The notes below the pieces were generated by a model that ran no database searches, was not told the DNA's origin, and saw only the letters and a list, made by a program, of their open reading frames with translations. Of a stretch of 64,000 nt of DNA, positions 1 to 9,995 are shown piece by piece. How positions within the stretch are numbered: position 1 is the first letter of the stretch; each line of letters begins with the position of its first letter. Origin of the DNA: Candidatus Thiodictyon syntrophicum (lineage in GTDB: Bacteria; Pseudomonadota; Gammaproteobacteria; Chromatiales; Chromatiaceae); the NCBI RefSeq assembly GCF_002813775.1, contig NZ_CP020370.1:3373501-3437500 (forward strand), written 5' to 3'. The position numbers and the translations under genes were made by a program.

Positions 1-1486
1 TCGGGGTCACATAGAGTTCGTGTCCCTGCGGGTTGAAGGGCAGCAGGAATGAATCCAGCAAGCGCCGCCCGACCCGCTCCGCGCCCTGTTGGTCGGCCAC
101 ATCGTAGAACACGGCCGTGAACTCGTCCCCGCCCCAGCGGGCCACCGTATCGGAGGTGCGCGGCAGGGCCTGCAGGCGCTCGGCCACCGCGCGCAGCACG
201 GCATCGCCCATCTCGTGGCCCAGGGTGTCGTTGATCTCCTTGAAATGATCCAGGTCCATGAACAAGACCGCCAGGCCCTTGTGTTCCCGGATGGCGAGGG
301 TGCGTGCATGCGCGAGGCGGTCGAAGAACAGGTCGCGGTTGGCGAGGCCCGTCAGGCGGTCCTCGAAGGCGAGGCGCTGGATGCGGGTCTCCTCGACCTT
401 GCGCTCGGTGACGTCATGGAGCATGACCAGAAAGGCGGACTGTCCCTGCCAGCGCGTCTCCGTGACCCCCATGGCGGCTACCCCGGCGCTGCCGTCGTGG
501 CGCACGATGCGGATCTCGGTCTGACTGATATCAGCGGAGTCCTGGGTAACGGGGATGCCGAACGGCTGCCCGATGAGGCCGCCCGGCGCCGCGTCCAACA
601 GCGTCTCGGCCGCCCGATTGGCGAACCGGATACTGCCCAGGGCGTCCAGGATCAGGATGCCGGTGCGGTTGTCTTGGATCAGGCTGTGGAAATTCTGGCG
701 GGTCTCGTCCAGGTCGCGCGCCATCGCCGTGCGCTCGGTATGGTCGCGCATCAGTGCGATGGCGTGCCAGGACTGGTCCAGCCACAGCGGCAGTACCGAC
801 AGTTCCACGGCAACCCGGCTGCCGTCGTAGCGCAGGGCGGTCTGGGTGACGGTCTTACCGAGCACCTCCCCGCGGCCGTCCCGGGCGAAACTCTCCAGGC
901 CCCGCCGACAGCGCTCCTGGAGCTCCGGCGGCGCCAGGGTGGCGTGGGCGTCGCGCCCGATCAGGGTGCCGGGGGGATAGCCGAGCAGGTGTTCCGCCGC
1001 GGGGTTGGCATAGGCGATCCGCCCCCGGTCGTCGGTCAGAAAGACCCCGTCCAGGGCGGTGTCGGCGACCGCGCGCAGGGTCCCCCGCTGGGCCTCCAGG
1101 GCGGTACCGGGGGCCGCCGTGGGTGCTGCCTGACCGACTGCGGTCGGGGTCGCCCGGTGGGCGCCGCGCAGCCGCCAGCCCAGCACGAGCCCGACTATCA
1201 GCAGGGCGACGAGGGCCAGGGCGTGCGAGCGCGCCGCGCGTGGTGCGGCGCTCGTGCCGGGCGGCAGTCCCGACGGGGCGAGGGACCGGTCCACCGGCTG
1301 GCCGGAGGTCGGGATCGTCCCGTGCGTCGGCGCCTGCGGGGCCTCTCCCGCGGCGGCCTGATCAGGGCGCGCCGCGCCCAGCGCCGCCGCGGGCGCGCAG
1401 AGCACGGCCAGGGTCAAGGTCAACAGCAGGGTCCGCGCCAGGGACCGGGTCGGTCCCAGGTCGCGCGACGGAATCGCCTCAGCCAT
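1..1486 (-). CDS. Membrane PAS-PAS-GGDEF diguanylate cyclase (3' end outside window)
   Basis: Predicted to make cyclic di-GMP from two GTP at the inner membrane. Reading from ATG at 1486 there is an N-terminal hydrophobic segment (about residues 17-37, possible signal anchor), a low-complexity linker, a second membrane helix (about 88-106), two PAS domains (roughly 135-245 and 255-370) and a GGDEF domain. The catalytic signature is intact as W-GGDEF, with GGDEF at residues 452-456, preceded by the typical MDLDHFKEINDTLGH block. The window ends before the end of the GGDEF domain, so an EAL domain could follow and the protein could be a hybrid cyclase/phosphodiesterase. The long plus-strand ORF over the same bases is a shadow. 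The family is clear; signal and output are unknown. Confidence 0.9.
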   Translation of the reverse strand, partial: MAEAIPSRDLGPTRSLARTLLLTLTLAVLCAPAAALGAARPDQAAAGEAPQAPTHGTIPTSGQPVDRSLAPSGLPPGTSAAPRAARSHALALVALLIVGLVLGWRLRGAHRATPTAVGQAAPTAAPGTALEAQRGTLRAVADTALDGVFLTDDRGRIAYANPAAEHLLGYPPGTLIGRDAHATLAPPELQERCRRGLESFARDGRGEVLGKTVTQTALRYDGSRVAVELSVLPLWLDQSWHAIALMRDHTERTAMARDLDETRQNFHSLIQDNRTGILILDALGSIRFANRAAETLLDAAPGGLIGQPFGIPVTQDSADISQTEIRIVRHDGSAGVAAMGVTETRWQGQSAFLVMLHDVTERKVEETRIQRLAFEDRLTGLANRDLFFDRLAHARTLAIREHKGLAVLFMDLDHFKEINDTLGHEMGDAVLRAVAERLQALPRTSDTVARWGGDEFTAVFYDVADQQGAERVGRRLLDSFLLPFNPQGHELYVTP

Positions 1487-1716
1487 GGTGGTCTGCGCGG
1501 GTCTTGCAGGGTGTAGGGACCATGGGTCTGACCCGCGTCGCGACAGGGTTGAAGGGGTGCCGACGCCGCATGATATGGGTGCGGCTAGGCGGCCGGTTCG
1601 AGCAAAAAAATGCGTGCATGGCGGGTGCGTCCGCCGACGCGCAGTACGGTTGTCCACCTCTCAATGGTAGCCGATTTCTCCCGGTTTTAGCACGGACCCT
1701 GGCCGCTCGATCCTGC

Positions 1717-1743
1717 ACAATAAAAGACCCCCGATGCCGGGGG
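1717..1743 (-). terminator. Possible rho-independent terminator or attenuator
   Basis: On the minus strand a six-pair G/C stem (CCCCCG...CGGGGG, loop of four bases) is followed by TCTTTTATT. No minus-strand gene ends here, and it lies about 230 bases upstream of the GGDEF gene. It could attenuate that gene or be a leftover of a lost gene. The rest of the gap 1487-1950 shows no gene. A TAGAAT box at about 1913 may be the -10 element of the RND operon. Confidence 0.35.
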
Positions 1744-1950
1744 GAGGCAACGGGGGTTTCGGGCAGGTCGGGCCGCACCGGTGGAGGGGACACCAGGCAC
1801 CGCTCAACCTGCTTGAAGTCTAGGCCGGCGCGGGCTCATGGCGTGTGTCCGCCGTCACAGGTTCGACACCGGCGGTCGGCGGTCGGCGGTCGCGTCGGAT
1901 CGGGGCGGGCGTTAGAATCACCCGGACCCCACCACCCACGGACGCCACCC

Positions 1951-3138
1951 ATGCCGCATCGCCCCCTCCCCACCGGCTCGCACCGCTACCGGCTTCCCGT
2001 CCTCGCGCTGGCCTGCGCGGGTGCCTTGGGCCTGCTCCAAGGTTGCGGGTCGGACACCATGCCCGCGGCCCCGGCGGCCGCCCCCCCGGCGGTGGTGGTG
2101 GTCGCGGCCAAACAGGCCCCGGTGGAAGAGCAGGTCCAGTTTATCGGTCGGGTGGTGGCGGTGGACCGCGTGGACCTCCAGGCTCGGGTGCAGGGGTTCC
2201 TGAAGGAGCGCAAATTCTCCGAGGGGCAGGACGTCAAGGTTGGTGAACTGCTCTTTGTGATCGAGCCCGAGCAGTATCAGGCGGTGGTGACCCAGCGCGA
2301 GGCGGACCTGACCAAGGCGGTGGCCGACGAGCAGAACGCCCGCGCCCAGTTGGCCCGCGGTATGGAGTTGGTCAAGCAGAAGAATATCGCCCAGTCCGAG
2401 GTGGATAAACTCCAGGCGGCCCAGTCCATCGCCAAGGCCGGTATCGCCCAGGCCCAGGCGGCCCTGGACGCGGCCAAACTGGATCTCAACTACACGCGCA
2501 TCATCGCCCCCGTCGCCGGGCGTATCGGGCTCGCCAAATATAGTGTGGGCACCCTGGTGGGGCCCGCCAGCGGTACCCTCGCCACCATCGTGAGCAGCAA
2601 CCCGATCGACGTGAAGTTCCCCGTGACCCAGCGCGAACTCCTGCAGGCGCGCCGCGATATCGAGGCGGGGGGCGGGGACCCGTCGAAGGTCGTGGTACTG
2701 GCGCGGCTTTCCGACGACTCGCTCTATGAGCATCAGGGCAAACTCAATTTCATCGACGTCACCACCGACCGGGGCACCGACAGCGTGACCCTGCGCGCGG
2801 TCTTCCCCAACCCCAAGGGCATCCTGGTGGACGGCCAGTATGTCGGGGTCCTGGTCCAGGACGATACCCCGACGCTGGCGATTCTGGTGCCGCAGTCGGC
2901 CCTGCAGTTGGACCAACAGGGGACCTTCGTGCTGATCGTCGCCGCGGACCAGAAGGCGCAACTGCGCCGTATCCAGACCGGCCCCTCGGTGGGCGCCGAC
3001 GTGGTGGTGCGCGCGGGCCTGAGCGCGGGCGAGCTCGTGATCACCGAGGGTCTCCAGAAGGTCCGGCCCGGCATCCTGGTGACCGCGGCCCCGGCCCAGA
3101 GTGCGACCCAAGCGCCCGCGGGCCTGGTGGCGCCATGA
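1951..3138 (+). CDS. RND efflux periplasmic adaptor (membrane fusion) lipoprotein
   Basis: Adaptor linking an RND pump to an outer-membrane channel. The start at 1951 gives a lipoprotein signal with lipobox L-Q-G-C at about residue 33, so the mature protein is probably anchored to a membrane by a lipidated cysteine. It then shows the biotin-lipoyl half motif, a long alpha-hairpin coiled coil (about residues 100-165, rich in A, Q, E and K), the second lipoyl half ([15 protein letters not shown]) and beta-barrel and membrane-proximal domains. Length (395 residues) fits the AcrA/MexA family. It overlaps the pump gene by four bases (ATGA), so the two are co-translated. The much longer upstream reading frame is rejected as an extension because the lipobox start is unambiguous. 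No outer-membrane channel gene lies alongside. Confidence 0.93.
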   Translation: MPHRPLPTGSHRYRLPVLALACAGALGLLQGCGSDTMPAAPAAAPPAVVVVAAKQAPVEEQVQFIGRVVAVDRVDLQARVQGFLKERKFSEGQDVKVGELLFVIEPEQYQAVVTQREADLTKAVADEQNARAQLARGMELVKQKNIAQSEVDKLQAAQSIAKAGIAQAQAALDAAKLDLNYTRIIAPVAGRIGLAKYSVGTLVGPASGTLATIVSSNPIDVKFPVTQRELLQARRDIEAGGGDPSKVVVLARLSDDSLYEHQGKLNFIDVTTDRGTDSVTLRAVFPNPKGILVDGQYVGVLVQDDTPTLAILVPQSALQLDQQGTFVLIVAADQKAQLRRIQTGPSVGADVVVRAGLSAGELVITEGLQKVRPGILVTAAPAQSATQAPAGLVAP

Positions 3139-6100
3139 TCTCGGACGTCTTCATCGACCGCCCGCGCCTCTCGATCGTCATCTCGGTCGTCATCCTGCTC
3201 GCCGGTATCATCAGTATCGGCGCCATCCCGGTCGCCCAGCTCCCCGACATAGTCCCGCCCCAGGTGACGGTGACCGGCGCCTACCCGGGGGCCAGCGCCG
3301 CGGTGGTGGAGTCCACCGTGGCCCAGCCGGTGGAGTCCAAGGTCAACGGCGTCGACAATATGCTCTATATGGGCTCGACCAGCGGCAATGACGGCAGCTA
3401 TTCGCTCAACGTCACCTTCGCCCTGGGCACGGACCCGGATCTGAATACCGTCAACGTCCAGAATCGGGTGAACCTGGCCTTGCCCCAGCTCCCGGAGGAG
3501 CTCAAGCGCACCGGGCTCACGGTGCAGAAGCAGTCCACCGCGATGCTCCAGGTGGTCTCTCTTTACTCCCCCAAGGGGACCTATGACAGCCTCTTTCTGA
3601 GCAACTACGCCACCATCAATGTGGTCGACACCCTGGCCCGGGTGCCCGGGGTGGGCCGGGTCAACCAGTTCGGTGCGCTCGATTACAGCATGCGCATCTG
3701 GCTGGACTCCGCGCGCCTGACCGCGCTCGGGATCACGCCGACGGACGTCATGGCGGCGATCAAGAGCCAGAACATCCAGGCGGCGGTCGGGCGCATCGGC
3801 GCCCAGCCCATGTCCAACGACGCCCAGTTCCAGATCACGCTCCAGACCAAGGGGCGGCTCTCGGAGGTCAAGGAGTTCGAGTCCATCGTGGTGCGTGCCA
3901 ACCCGGACGGTTCCACCGTGCGGGTGAAGGATTTGGGCCGGGTCGAGTTGGGTTCCAAACAGTCCGACTCCACCAGCCGACTGGACGGGGCGCCCTGCGC
4001 CAGCGTGGCCATCTATCTCGCCCCCGGGGCCAATGCCGTGAAGGTGGCGCAGGCGATCGACAAAGCGATGGTGCGCCTGGCGGAGCGGTTCCCGGACGGC
4101 CTCACCTATGCGGTCGTCTATGACACCACCGAGTTCGTCAATGCGAGCCTGGAGAAGGTGATCCACACCCTCCTGGAGGCCTTCGTGCTGGTGATCATCG
4201 TGGTCTTTCTCTTCCTGGGCAGTTGGCGCGCCACCCTGATTCCGTTGGTCGCGGTGCCGGTGGCCCTGGTGGGCACCTTCGCCGGGCTGCTCGCCATCGG
4301 CTTTTCGGCCAATACGGTGTCACTGCTCGCGGTGGTGCTCGCCATCGGGATCGTGGTGGACGACGCCATCGTGGTGGTGGAGAACGTCGAGCGCATCATG
4401 GAAGAGGACCAACTGCCGCCGCGGGAGGCGGCCAAGAAGGCGATGGGGCAGATCACCGGGCCCATCCTCGCCATCACGCTGGTGCTGCTCTCGGTCTTTC
4501 TGCCGGTCGCCTTCATCCCCGGCATCACCGGGCAGCTCTTCCAGCAGTTCGCCGCGGTGGTTGCCTTCTCTATGCTGATCTCGGCGGTCAATGCGCTCAC
4601 CCTGTCGCCGGCCCTGTGCGCGGTGCTGCTCAAACCGGGCCACCAGCGGCGCGGCCTCATGGGGCGGATGATGAACGGGATCGACGCGGTGCGCGATGGT
4701 TATGCCGGCATCGTTACGCGCCTGGTACGCATTGCGATGCTGGTGGTGGTACTGATCATCGGGATCGGCCTTGCGACCGGCTGGCTGTTCAAGACCACGC
4801 CCACGGGTTTTCTGCCGGTCGAGGACCAGGGCGCCTTCATGGCCGAGATCCAACTCCCGCAGGGGGCCTCGCTCAACCGGACGCTCGAGGTGGTCAAACA
4901 GGTCGAGACCATCATCGCGGCCGACCCCGCGGTGGCCCATGTGCTCGCCATCCCCGGCTTCAGCATCATGGACGGCGTGGTGCAGTCCAACAGCGCCTTT
5001 GCCATCGGGCGGCTCAAGCCATTCGCCGAGCGCACCACGCCGGACCTGACGGTGGACGCGGCCATCGCGCGCATTCGCGCCCAGACCAACGCCATCGCCG
5101 CCGCCATGATCATCCCCTTCAACCTCCCGCCGATCATCGGGCTCGGCACCGGCAGCGGGTTCGAGTACAAGCTCCAGGACCTGCAGGGCCGCACCCCGGA
5201 GGAACTGTCGGCGGCGATGCGCGCCCTGGTCCTGGCCGCCAATCAGGACCAGCGCCTGCAAGGCGTCTTCTCGACCTGGGCGACCAACAACCCCCAGGTC
5301 TTCCTCGACATCGACCGCGAGAAGGCGCAGACCCTAGGCGTTACGATCAGCGACCTCTTCACCGCCCTGCAGGCCACGCTCGGCGGCTACTATGTCAACG
5401 ATTTCAATAAATTCGGACGCATCTGGCAGGTCAATATCCAGGGCGACACGAGTGACCGCAACCGCTTCGATGACGTCTATCGTATCCATGTGCGCAACAG
5501 CCAGGGGGATATGGTCCCGATCCGCGCCCTGATGACACCCAAACTGATCCTGGGACCCCAGTTGATCCAGCGCTACAACAACTACCGCAGTGTCACCATT
5601 CAGGGCGGACCGGCCCCCGGGCGCTCCACCGGCGAGGCCCTGGCGGCGATGGCGAGCCTCTCCGCCACCACCCTGCCGAGCGGCTTCGGCTATGAGTGGA
5701 CCGGCACCGCCTTCCAGGAGTTGGAGGCGGGGGGCAAGACCACTGCCGTGCTGGGGCTCGCGGTGCTTTTCGCCTATCTCTTCCTGGTCGGGCTCTATGA
5801 GAGTTGGTCGATGCCGGCGGCGGTGCTGCTCTCGGTCATCGTCGGCGTGCTGGGCGCCATGATCGCCCTGCGCCTCACCGGCCTGCCCAATGACCTCTAT
5901 GCCCAGGTGGGCCTGGTGGTATTGATCGGACTGGCGAGCAAGAATGCCATTCTCATCGTCGAATTCGCCATGGAACAGCGCCGCCACGGCAAATCCATCC
6001 TGGAGGCCGCCACCACCGCCGCCCGCCTGCGTATTCGCGCCGTCCTCATGACCAGCTTCGCCTTCATCCTCGGCCTGATCCCGCTGGTCATTGCCGATGG

Positions 6101-6299
6101 TGCCGGTCAGGCCAGCCAGCGGGCCGTGGGTACCGCCGTGTTCGGCGGCATGTTGGCCGCGTCCATCCTCGGCATCTTCCTCATCCCCATGCTCTATGTC
6201 GTCTTCCAGCGCCTGCGGGAACTGGTCCACGGCCAGCCCGCCGCGGCTGCCCGCAGTGCCGGTCAACCAGAGGGCGCCGGGCACCCGCCGGGCCTTTGA
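3135..6299 (+). CDS. RND multidrug efflux pump, inner-membrane transporter (AcrB/MexB-like, HAE1)
   Basis: Proton-driven pump of the hydrophobe/amphiphile efflux-1 family, 1054 residues, the usual length. It shows the conserved N-terminus ([19 protein letters not shown]), two large periplasmic porter regions and twelve predicted membrane helices in two groups of six. TM4 carries the proton-relay aspartates in [18 protein letters not shown]. The NxTP-type region and C-terminal helices ([17 protein letters not shown]) are also typical. It starts inside the end of the adaptor gene (ATGA overlap) and forms a two-gene operon with it. It must borrow a TolC-like channel from elsewhere. Substrates cannot be told from sequence. 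Intact and confidently assigned. Confidence 0.95.
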   Translation: MISDVFIDRPRLSIVISVVILLAGIISIGAIPVAQLPDIVPPQVTVTGAYPGASAAVVESTVAQPVESKVNGVDNMLYMGSTSGNDGSYSLNVTFALGTDPDLNTVNVQNRVNLALPQLPEELKRTGLTVQKQSTAMLQVVSLYSPKGTYDSLFLSNYATINVVDTLARVPGVGRVNQFGALDYSMRIWLDSARLTALGITPTDVMAAIKSQNIQAAVGRIGAQPMSNDAQFQITLQTKGRLSEVKEFESIVVRANPDGSTVRVKDLGRVELGSKQSDSTSRLDGAPCASVAIYLAPGANAVKVAQAIDKAMVRLAERFPDGLTYAVVYDTTEFVNASLEKVIHTLLEAFVLVIIVVFLFLGSWRATLIPLVAVPVALVGTFAGLLAIGFSANTVSLLAVVLAIGIVVDDAIVVVENVERIMEEDQLPPREAAKKAMGQITGPILAITLVLLSVFLPVAFIPGITGQLFQQFAAVVAFSMLISAVNALTLSPALCAVLLKPGHQRRGLMGRMMNGIDAVRDGYAGIVTRLVRIAMLVVVLIIGIGLATGWLFKTTPTGFLPVEDQGAFMAEIQLPQGASLNRTLEVVKQVETIIAADPAVAHVLAIPGFSIMDGVVQSNSAFAIGRLKPFAERTTPDLTVDAAIARIRAQTNAIAAAMIIPFNLPPIIGLGTGSGFEYKLQDLQGRTPEELSAAMRALVLAANQDQRLQGVFSTWATNNPQVFLDIDREKAQTLGVTISDLFTALQATLGGYYVNDFNKFGRIWQVNIQGDTSDRNRFDDVYRIHVRNSQGDMVPIRALMTPKLILGPQLIQRYNNYRSVTIQGGPAPGRSTGEALAAMASLSATTLPSGFGYEWTGTAFQELEAGGKTTAVLGLAVLFAYLFLVGLYESWSMPAAVLLSVIVGVLGAMIALRLTGLPNDLYAQVGLVVLIGLASKNAILIVEFAMEQRRHGKSILEAATTAARLRIRAVLMTSFAFILGLIPLVIADGAGQASQRAVGTAVFGGMLAASILGIFLIPMLYVVFQRLRELVHGQPAAAARSAGQPEGAGHPPGL

Positions 6300-6318
6300 C
6301 CCCAGAAAAAGCGGTTTA

Positions 6319-6449
6319 GCCGCAAATGAACGCTAATGGACGCAAATAATCAGAGACTTGGCCTTTACTGCATGTTTACCGACCGGGTGACGCCCACGAC
6401 GATGCTAACCAGCAGATTTATTTGCGCTTATTTGCGTTTATTTGCGGCC
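6319..6449. repeat. Inverted repeat with GCAAATNAACGC-type arms
   Basis: Two arms rich in CGCAAATAA and CGCTAATGG words face each other around a 65-base centre. The same arms occur at 20764-20873. This is an AT-rich intergenic palindrome in otherwise GC-rich DNA. Nothing else is seen in the gap between the pump gene and the STAS gene apart from unremarkable sequence at 6450-6770. Confidence 0.7.
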
Positions 6450-6783
6450 AAATACTCTTTTTGGGTTGACGCGACCGGCCCGCCGGGGGGCCAGGAACCG
6501 CCGGCCCGGCGCCGGGCTGGGATCAGTGCTCGCCGAATTTCTGCCGATGTTGCAGGACGAGCGGTCGAACAGGGGCTATGATTGGTACTGCACGTTGGGG
6601 TTCTTTCCGACAGGCAATGTATGACCTGCCTGACCCCGGCGCGCGCGCCAGTGAGTCGCCCGACTCCGCCCCGAACTCGCCCTTGTCCCGCCCGCCGCGG
6701 CCCCGGTCGAGCCCGGAACACAATAATAGCGCCGCGGACCCTTGCAAATCGGTCCCGCGGCGAAATACCGGAGGATGATTACC

Positions 6784-7116
6784 ATGCCCATGAACGTCTC
6801 GTTCGTCCCGGAGGAGGCCCTGCTCGACCTGTCCTTCGACGGCAACCTCGATCTTACCGTCACCCACGCGGTGTGCGGGGTCGTGCCCCAACTCCAAAGC
6901 CGGCTCAAGACCTGCATCATGGACCTGACCCGGGTCGATCGGGTCTTCGATTCCGGGATCGCGCTCCTGCGGATGCTGAGCCGGGACCTGCACCAGGTCG
7001 GCGCCACCGTGGTGGTCCTGGGTGATCAGCCCGAGGTCCGGCGGCAACTGTCCCTGATCCAGGGCGATGCCTCCTACCCATCGCGTCGACACCTGGCGGC
7101 CGCCGGCGCGGCCTGA
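6784..7116 (+). CDS. STAS-domain protein (anti-sigma factor antagonist-like)
   Basis: Small single-domain protein (110 residues from 6784) with the STAS fold pattern. There is a beta-rich start (NVSFVPEEALLDLSFDGNLD), a hydrophobic strand CIMDLTRVDRVFDSGIALL followed by a helix, then VGATVVVLGDQPEVRRQL. In SpoIIAA-type proteins the phosphorylated serine follows D-x-S. Here the corresponding position reads RVFDSGIAL, so the DSG serine is the candidate phosphosite. A GGAGG box at 6770-6774 lies nine bases before ATG 6784, and ATG 6775 is too close to it. No partner kinase or phosphatase gene is adjacent. It may act in a partner-switching pathway elsewhere. Confidence 0.75.
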   Translation: MPMNVSFVPEEALLDLSFDGNLDLTVTHAVCGVVPQLQSRLKTCIMDLTRVDRVFDSGIALLRMLSRDLHQVGATVVVLGDQPEVRRQLSLIQGDASYPSRRHLAAAGAA

Positions 7117-7228
7117 TCGCGCCAGAGGCAATTTCACGATCGCGGAGGTTGACGATTGGGCGCGCCCGGTCGGCGCTGGAGTGGATCATCCGCAGCGACC
7201 GACGAGCGCTGAGCTACCACCCCGCCCC

Positions 7229-7440
7229 ATGTCCTACCTGGAAGGCCACCGGCAGCGACTCCGGGACCGCTTCAACGCAAGCGGTCTCGGGGCGTTCGAG
7301 GACCACGAGGTCCTTGAGTTGCTGCTGACCCACGAGAACCAGGTGCTGCGGGCGCTGCCGCTCCACGAGGGCAGCATCGCCAGTGCCCCCGTGTACCCGC
7401 GCCTGTTCAGCGATGCCGCCCTGCGTCACCACGCTGCAGG
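7229..7440 (+). pseudogene. radC / JAB-domain gene remnant with internal deletion
   Basis: The frame from ATG 7229 starts like RadC family proteins (GHRQRLRDRFNASGLGAFEDHEVLELLLTH) and then jumps directly to a stretch typical of the C-terminal JAB domain (LHEGSIASAPVYPR). The central region is therefore missing, and the His-x-His metal motif that normally follows is absent. The remaining frame degenerates. This is seen by comparison with the known RadC layout. The product, if made, would lack its metal centre. About 110 bases downstream (7441-7560) look like scrambled coding fragments that I do not recognise. Confidence 0.65.
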
Positions 7441-7543
7441 TGAGGCGATCCGCATGGCCCAGTCGATGGGTGGCGAGGTGGCGAGTTCAACGAACTCGTC
7501 GCCGACAAGGGCGTGCTCAACATGAACGGCAACAAGGTGAATC

Positions 7544-8344
7544 GTAAAGGTCCACTTAACCGAGGTGTTTCCGGACGCCGAGATTGTGGCCGCAGTGCGG
7601 CCACAATTGAGCTGGACCCACCTGCGGGAACTGATAGCGATCGAGGATCAGTTGAAGCGGAGTTTCTAGACTGAGCTCTGTCGCATCGAGCGCTGGAGCA
7701 CGCGCACGCTCAAGGCCAAAATGGACGGGCTGCTGTTTGAGCGCACGGCTATCGCCAAACAGCCCACAGCCGTGGTCGCACAGACGCTTGATGCGCGGCG
7801 TGACGAGGGGCTGGTCACGCCCGACCTGGTATTCCGCGACCCCTACGTCCTCGACTTCCTGCACCTGCCCGCAGATTTCAGTGAGGCCGCTCTGGAAGCC
7901 TCGATCCTACGGGAACTTGAGACCTTCCTGCTGGAGCTGGGTTCGGGCTTCACCTTCGTCGCCCGCCAGAAACGGATGTCGATCGGCGCGGACGACTATT
8001 ATCTCGATCTCCTGTTCTTCCACCGCGCGTTGCGGGCGCTGGTCGCCATCGACCTCAAGCTGGGCCGTTTCGATGCCCGCGACAAGGGGCAGATGGAGAT
8101 CTATCTGCGCTGGCTGGACCGCTACGAACGCCAGCCCGGCGAGAACCCGCCGCTCGGGCTGATCCTCTGCGCCGACAAGAATGAGGAGCAGATCGAGCTG
8201 CTGGAGCTGGCCGAGGGGTCGATCCGGGTGGCCAGCTACCTCACCGAGCTGCCGCCCCGCGAGTTGCTGGAACGTAAACTGTTGGAGAGCATCGCGCACG
8301 CCCGCGCACTGAACCGTCCGTCATCTAAGCGACATCGCCGATAG
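7544..8344 (+). pseudogene. DUF1016 (YhcG-like) PD-(D/E)XK nuclease, 5'-truncated with in-frame TAG
   Basis: The frame reads IVKVHLTEVFPDAEIVAAV, then a block ending in SF-TAG-TELCRIERWSTRTL. This matches the DUF1016 arrangement in which the stop replaces the tyrosine normally found in FYAEMCRIERW. An open frame resumes after the stop, and an intact C-terminal domain (ATG at 7721, 207 residues) contains the PD-(D/E)XK nuclease core (DDYYLDLLFFHRALRALVAIDLKLG). The N-terminal half is missing because the gene is joined to unrelated sequence upstream. A shortened nuclease-domain protein might still be translated from 7721, but the whole gene is decayed. Family proteins are associated with DNA recombination and restriction-type functions. 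Confidence 0.75.
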
Positions 8345-8453
8345 TGCGGGGAACAAGCTCGTGGTCATGCCGCCCGAGCGCATGGGGGGATCGACGGCCT
8401 CCTCGATGGCTCGGTTCGCCAGTGGTGGCCTTTGGCCCCCGTTGGGGGAGGGG

Positions 8454-8576
8454 GGCCTTGATCATCGCTCCGGCCACCCCGGGTCGGAGTCCAAGGCTTC
8501 AGCCTTGGAGGGACAAGACCAAGGCTGAAGCCTTGGACTCCAAGAGGTGGCTGCCGGCCGGAACGACGATCAAGGC
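8454..8576. repeat. Short mobile-like element with DUF6399-type ends (copy A)
   Basis: Bounded on the left by CCTTGATCATCGCTCCGGCC and on the right by its inverted counterpart (GGCCGGAACGACGATCAAGG). It carries the AAGGCTTCAGCCTT palindrome at 8486-8541 inside. The ends match those of the 1.9-kb transposase element at 55966-57881. It lies between the DUF1016 relic and prk. Confidence 0.7.
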
Positions 8577-8762
8577 GGGGAGGGGCCACGCACCCCCAAG
8601 CACCGAGTGTTCAGCCGGTCGGGACCGCGGGCCTGACGCGGAAAACGCCGCGTCGTTCACCGTCCTCGCCCCAATCCCGGTATCCTGTGCCGATAGCGCT
8701 GCCCTGGGGCGAAAATCGCCCCTCGGAGGATCAGCCCCCGCAAGACCTGTGAGTAGAGCCCG

Positions 8763-9653
8763 ATGTCGATCAAACACCCCATCGTCGCCGTGACCGGATC
8801 GTCCGGCGCCGGCACCAGTACCGTCAAGAATGCCCTGGAGCATATCTTCCATCGGATCGGCGCCCGCGCCGCGGTGGTCGAGGGCGACAGCTTCCATCGC
8901 TACAACCGCCGGGAAATGAAGGAAGAACTCGCCAAGGCGAAGGCCGAGGGCCGCACCCTGAGCCACTTCGGACCCGAGGGCAATCTGTTCGACAAGCAGT
9001 TGGAACTGTTCCAGAGCTACAGCCGCTCCGGCACCGGGGAGCGGCGGCACTATGTCCACGACGCGGACGAGGCGCAGCGCTACGGCCACGAGCCCGGGAC
9101 CTTCACCCCCTGGGAGCCGCTCCCGCAGGACACCGACCTGCTGTTCTACGAGGGCCTGCACGGCGGCGTGGTGGCGGGCGAAATCGACCTGTCCAAGGAG
9201 GTGGACCTGCTGATCGGCGTCTGTCCCACCATCAATCTGGAGTGGGTGCAGAAGATCCACCGCGACACCCGCGAGCGCGGCTACAGCCACGAGGACGTGC
9301 AGTACACCATCTACCGGCGCATGTACGACTACATGCACTACATCCTGCCCCAGTTCTCCGCCACCCACATCAATTTCCAGCGCATCCCCCTGACCGATAC
9401 CTCCAACCCCTTCTGTGTCAACAATATCCCGACCTTCGACCAGAGTCTGGTGATGATCCACTTCCTGACTCCCAAGCCCAGCGTGGAGTACAAGCTCAAC
9501 CTCAAGGGCCTGATCGACGGGACCAGGATCACCGGCTTCAACACGCTCGTGATCCCCGGCGGCAAGATGATGTACGCGCTGGAGCTGATCCTGACCGAGC
9601 GCATCGTGAACCTGATGAAACGGCGCGGGCAACTGGGACCCGTGGCGGACTGA
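8763..9653 (+). CDS. prk: Phosphoribulokinase
   Basis: Catalyses ATP-dependent phosphorylation of ribulose 5-phosphate to ribulose 1,5-bisphosphate, the step that feeds RuBisCO in the Calvin cycle. The 296-residue length is that of the proteobacterial (class I) enzyme. The P-loop GSSGAGTST is at residues 12-20, followed by VEGDSFHRYNR with the catalytic acidic residue, the FYEGLHGG strand and the conserved MYDYMHYILPQFSATHINFQR block. The gene stands alone with no other cbb genes in the window. Its presence implies an autotroph. Confidence 0.97.
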   Translation: MSIKHPIVAVTGSSGAGTSTVKNALEHIFHRIGARAAVVEGDSFHRYNRREMKEELAKAKAEGRTLSHFGPEGNLFDKQLELFQSYSRSGTGERRHYVHDADEAQRYGHEPGTFTPWEPLPQDTDLLFYEGLHGGVVAGEIDLSKEVDLLIGVCPTINLEWVQKIHRDTRERGYSHEDVQYTIYRRMYDYMHYILPQFSATHINFQRIPLTDTSNPFCVNNIPTFDQSLVMIHFLTPKPSVEYKLNLKGLIDGTRITGFNTLVIPGGKMMYALELILTERIVNLMKRRGQLGPVAD

Positions 9654-9739
9654 GCGGCCCCGCGGCCCGCGCCCACCGCGGCGGCGCCGCGGCGCCGATC
9701 CGGTGTAGAATCACCGGGCGACACCCAAGTCCATTCTCA

Positions 9740-9824
9740 GCGCGGATGGCGGAATTGGTAGACGCCCTGGATTTAGGTTCCAGTGGGGCAACCCGTGGGG
9801 GTTCGAGTCCCCCTCCGCGCACCA
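9740..9824 (+). tRNA. tRNA-Leu (anticodon UAG)
   Basis: Acceptor arm GCGCGGA pairs with TCCGCGC, followed by the encoded ACCA end. The D-arm GCGGAATTGGTAGACGC is typical of leucine tRNAs. The anticodon stem CTGGA/TCCAG encloses the loop TTTAGGT with anticodon TAG at 9774-9776. There is a long class II variable arm (TGGGGCAACCCG) and the T-arm GGGGGTTCGAGTCCCCC. A TAGAAT box at about 9710 may be its -10 element. Confidence 0.97.
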
Positions 9825-9852
9825 TTTTGCCTCTGAAAGAGCAGTTATAGGG

Positions 9853-9946
9853 CGTAGGGTGCGCCGTGCGCACCTTCCAAGGCTGCGGTGGAACGAAACG
9901 TCGTGAGCCTGGGCCGGCGCCCCGGTGCGCGCGGCGCACCCTACGG
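9853..9946. repeat. GTAGGGTGCGC-type inverted repeat
   Basis: Arms CGTAGGGTGCGCCG and CGGCGCACCCTACG face each other around a 65-base centre, just downstream of the tRNA. The same kind of arm occurs at 11496-11566 and, in a GTAGGGTGGAT form, at about 23460-23575. Confidence 0.7.
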
Positions 9947-9995
9947 GTACACGCTTTTTCCAAAGGTCCGGGCATTTCCGTCCGGGTGTACCAGA

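Noticed and set aside
89..1516. 475-codon plus-strand ORF with no stop
   Set aside because: Antisense shadow of the GGDEF gene in high-GC DNA; its translation is Gly/Arg/Gln-rich without domain pattern, while the minus frame has PAS and GGDEF motifs.
1717..1760. Possible cyclic di-GMP riboswitch upstream of the GGDEF gene
   Set aside because: Only a simple GC stem and a T run are visible; none of the conserved GEMM core could be found.
1123..1950. N-terminal extension of the RND adaptor by 276 codons
   Set aside because: It overlaps the start of the minus-strand cyclase gene and has no family similarity; the lipobox start at 1951 is decisive.
2733..4166. 477-codon minus-strand ORF over the RND genes
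   Set aside because: Shadow frame rich in Arg, His and Gly, antisense to well-conserved RND sequence.
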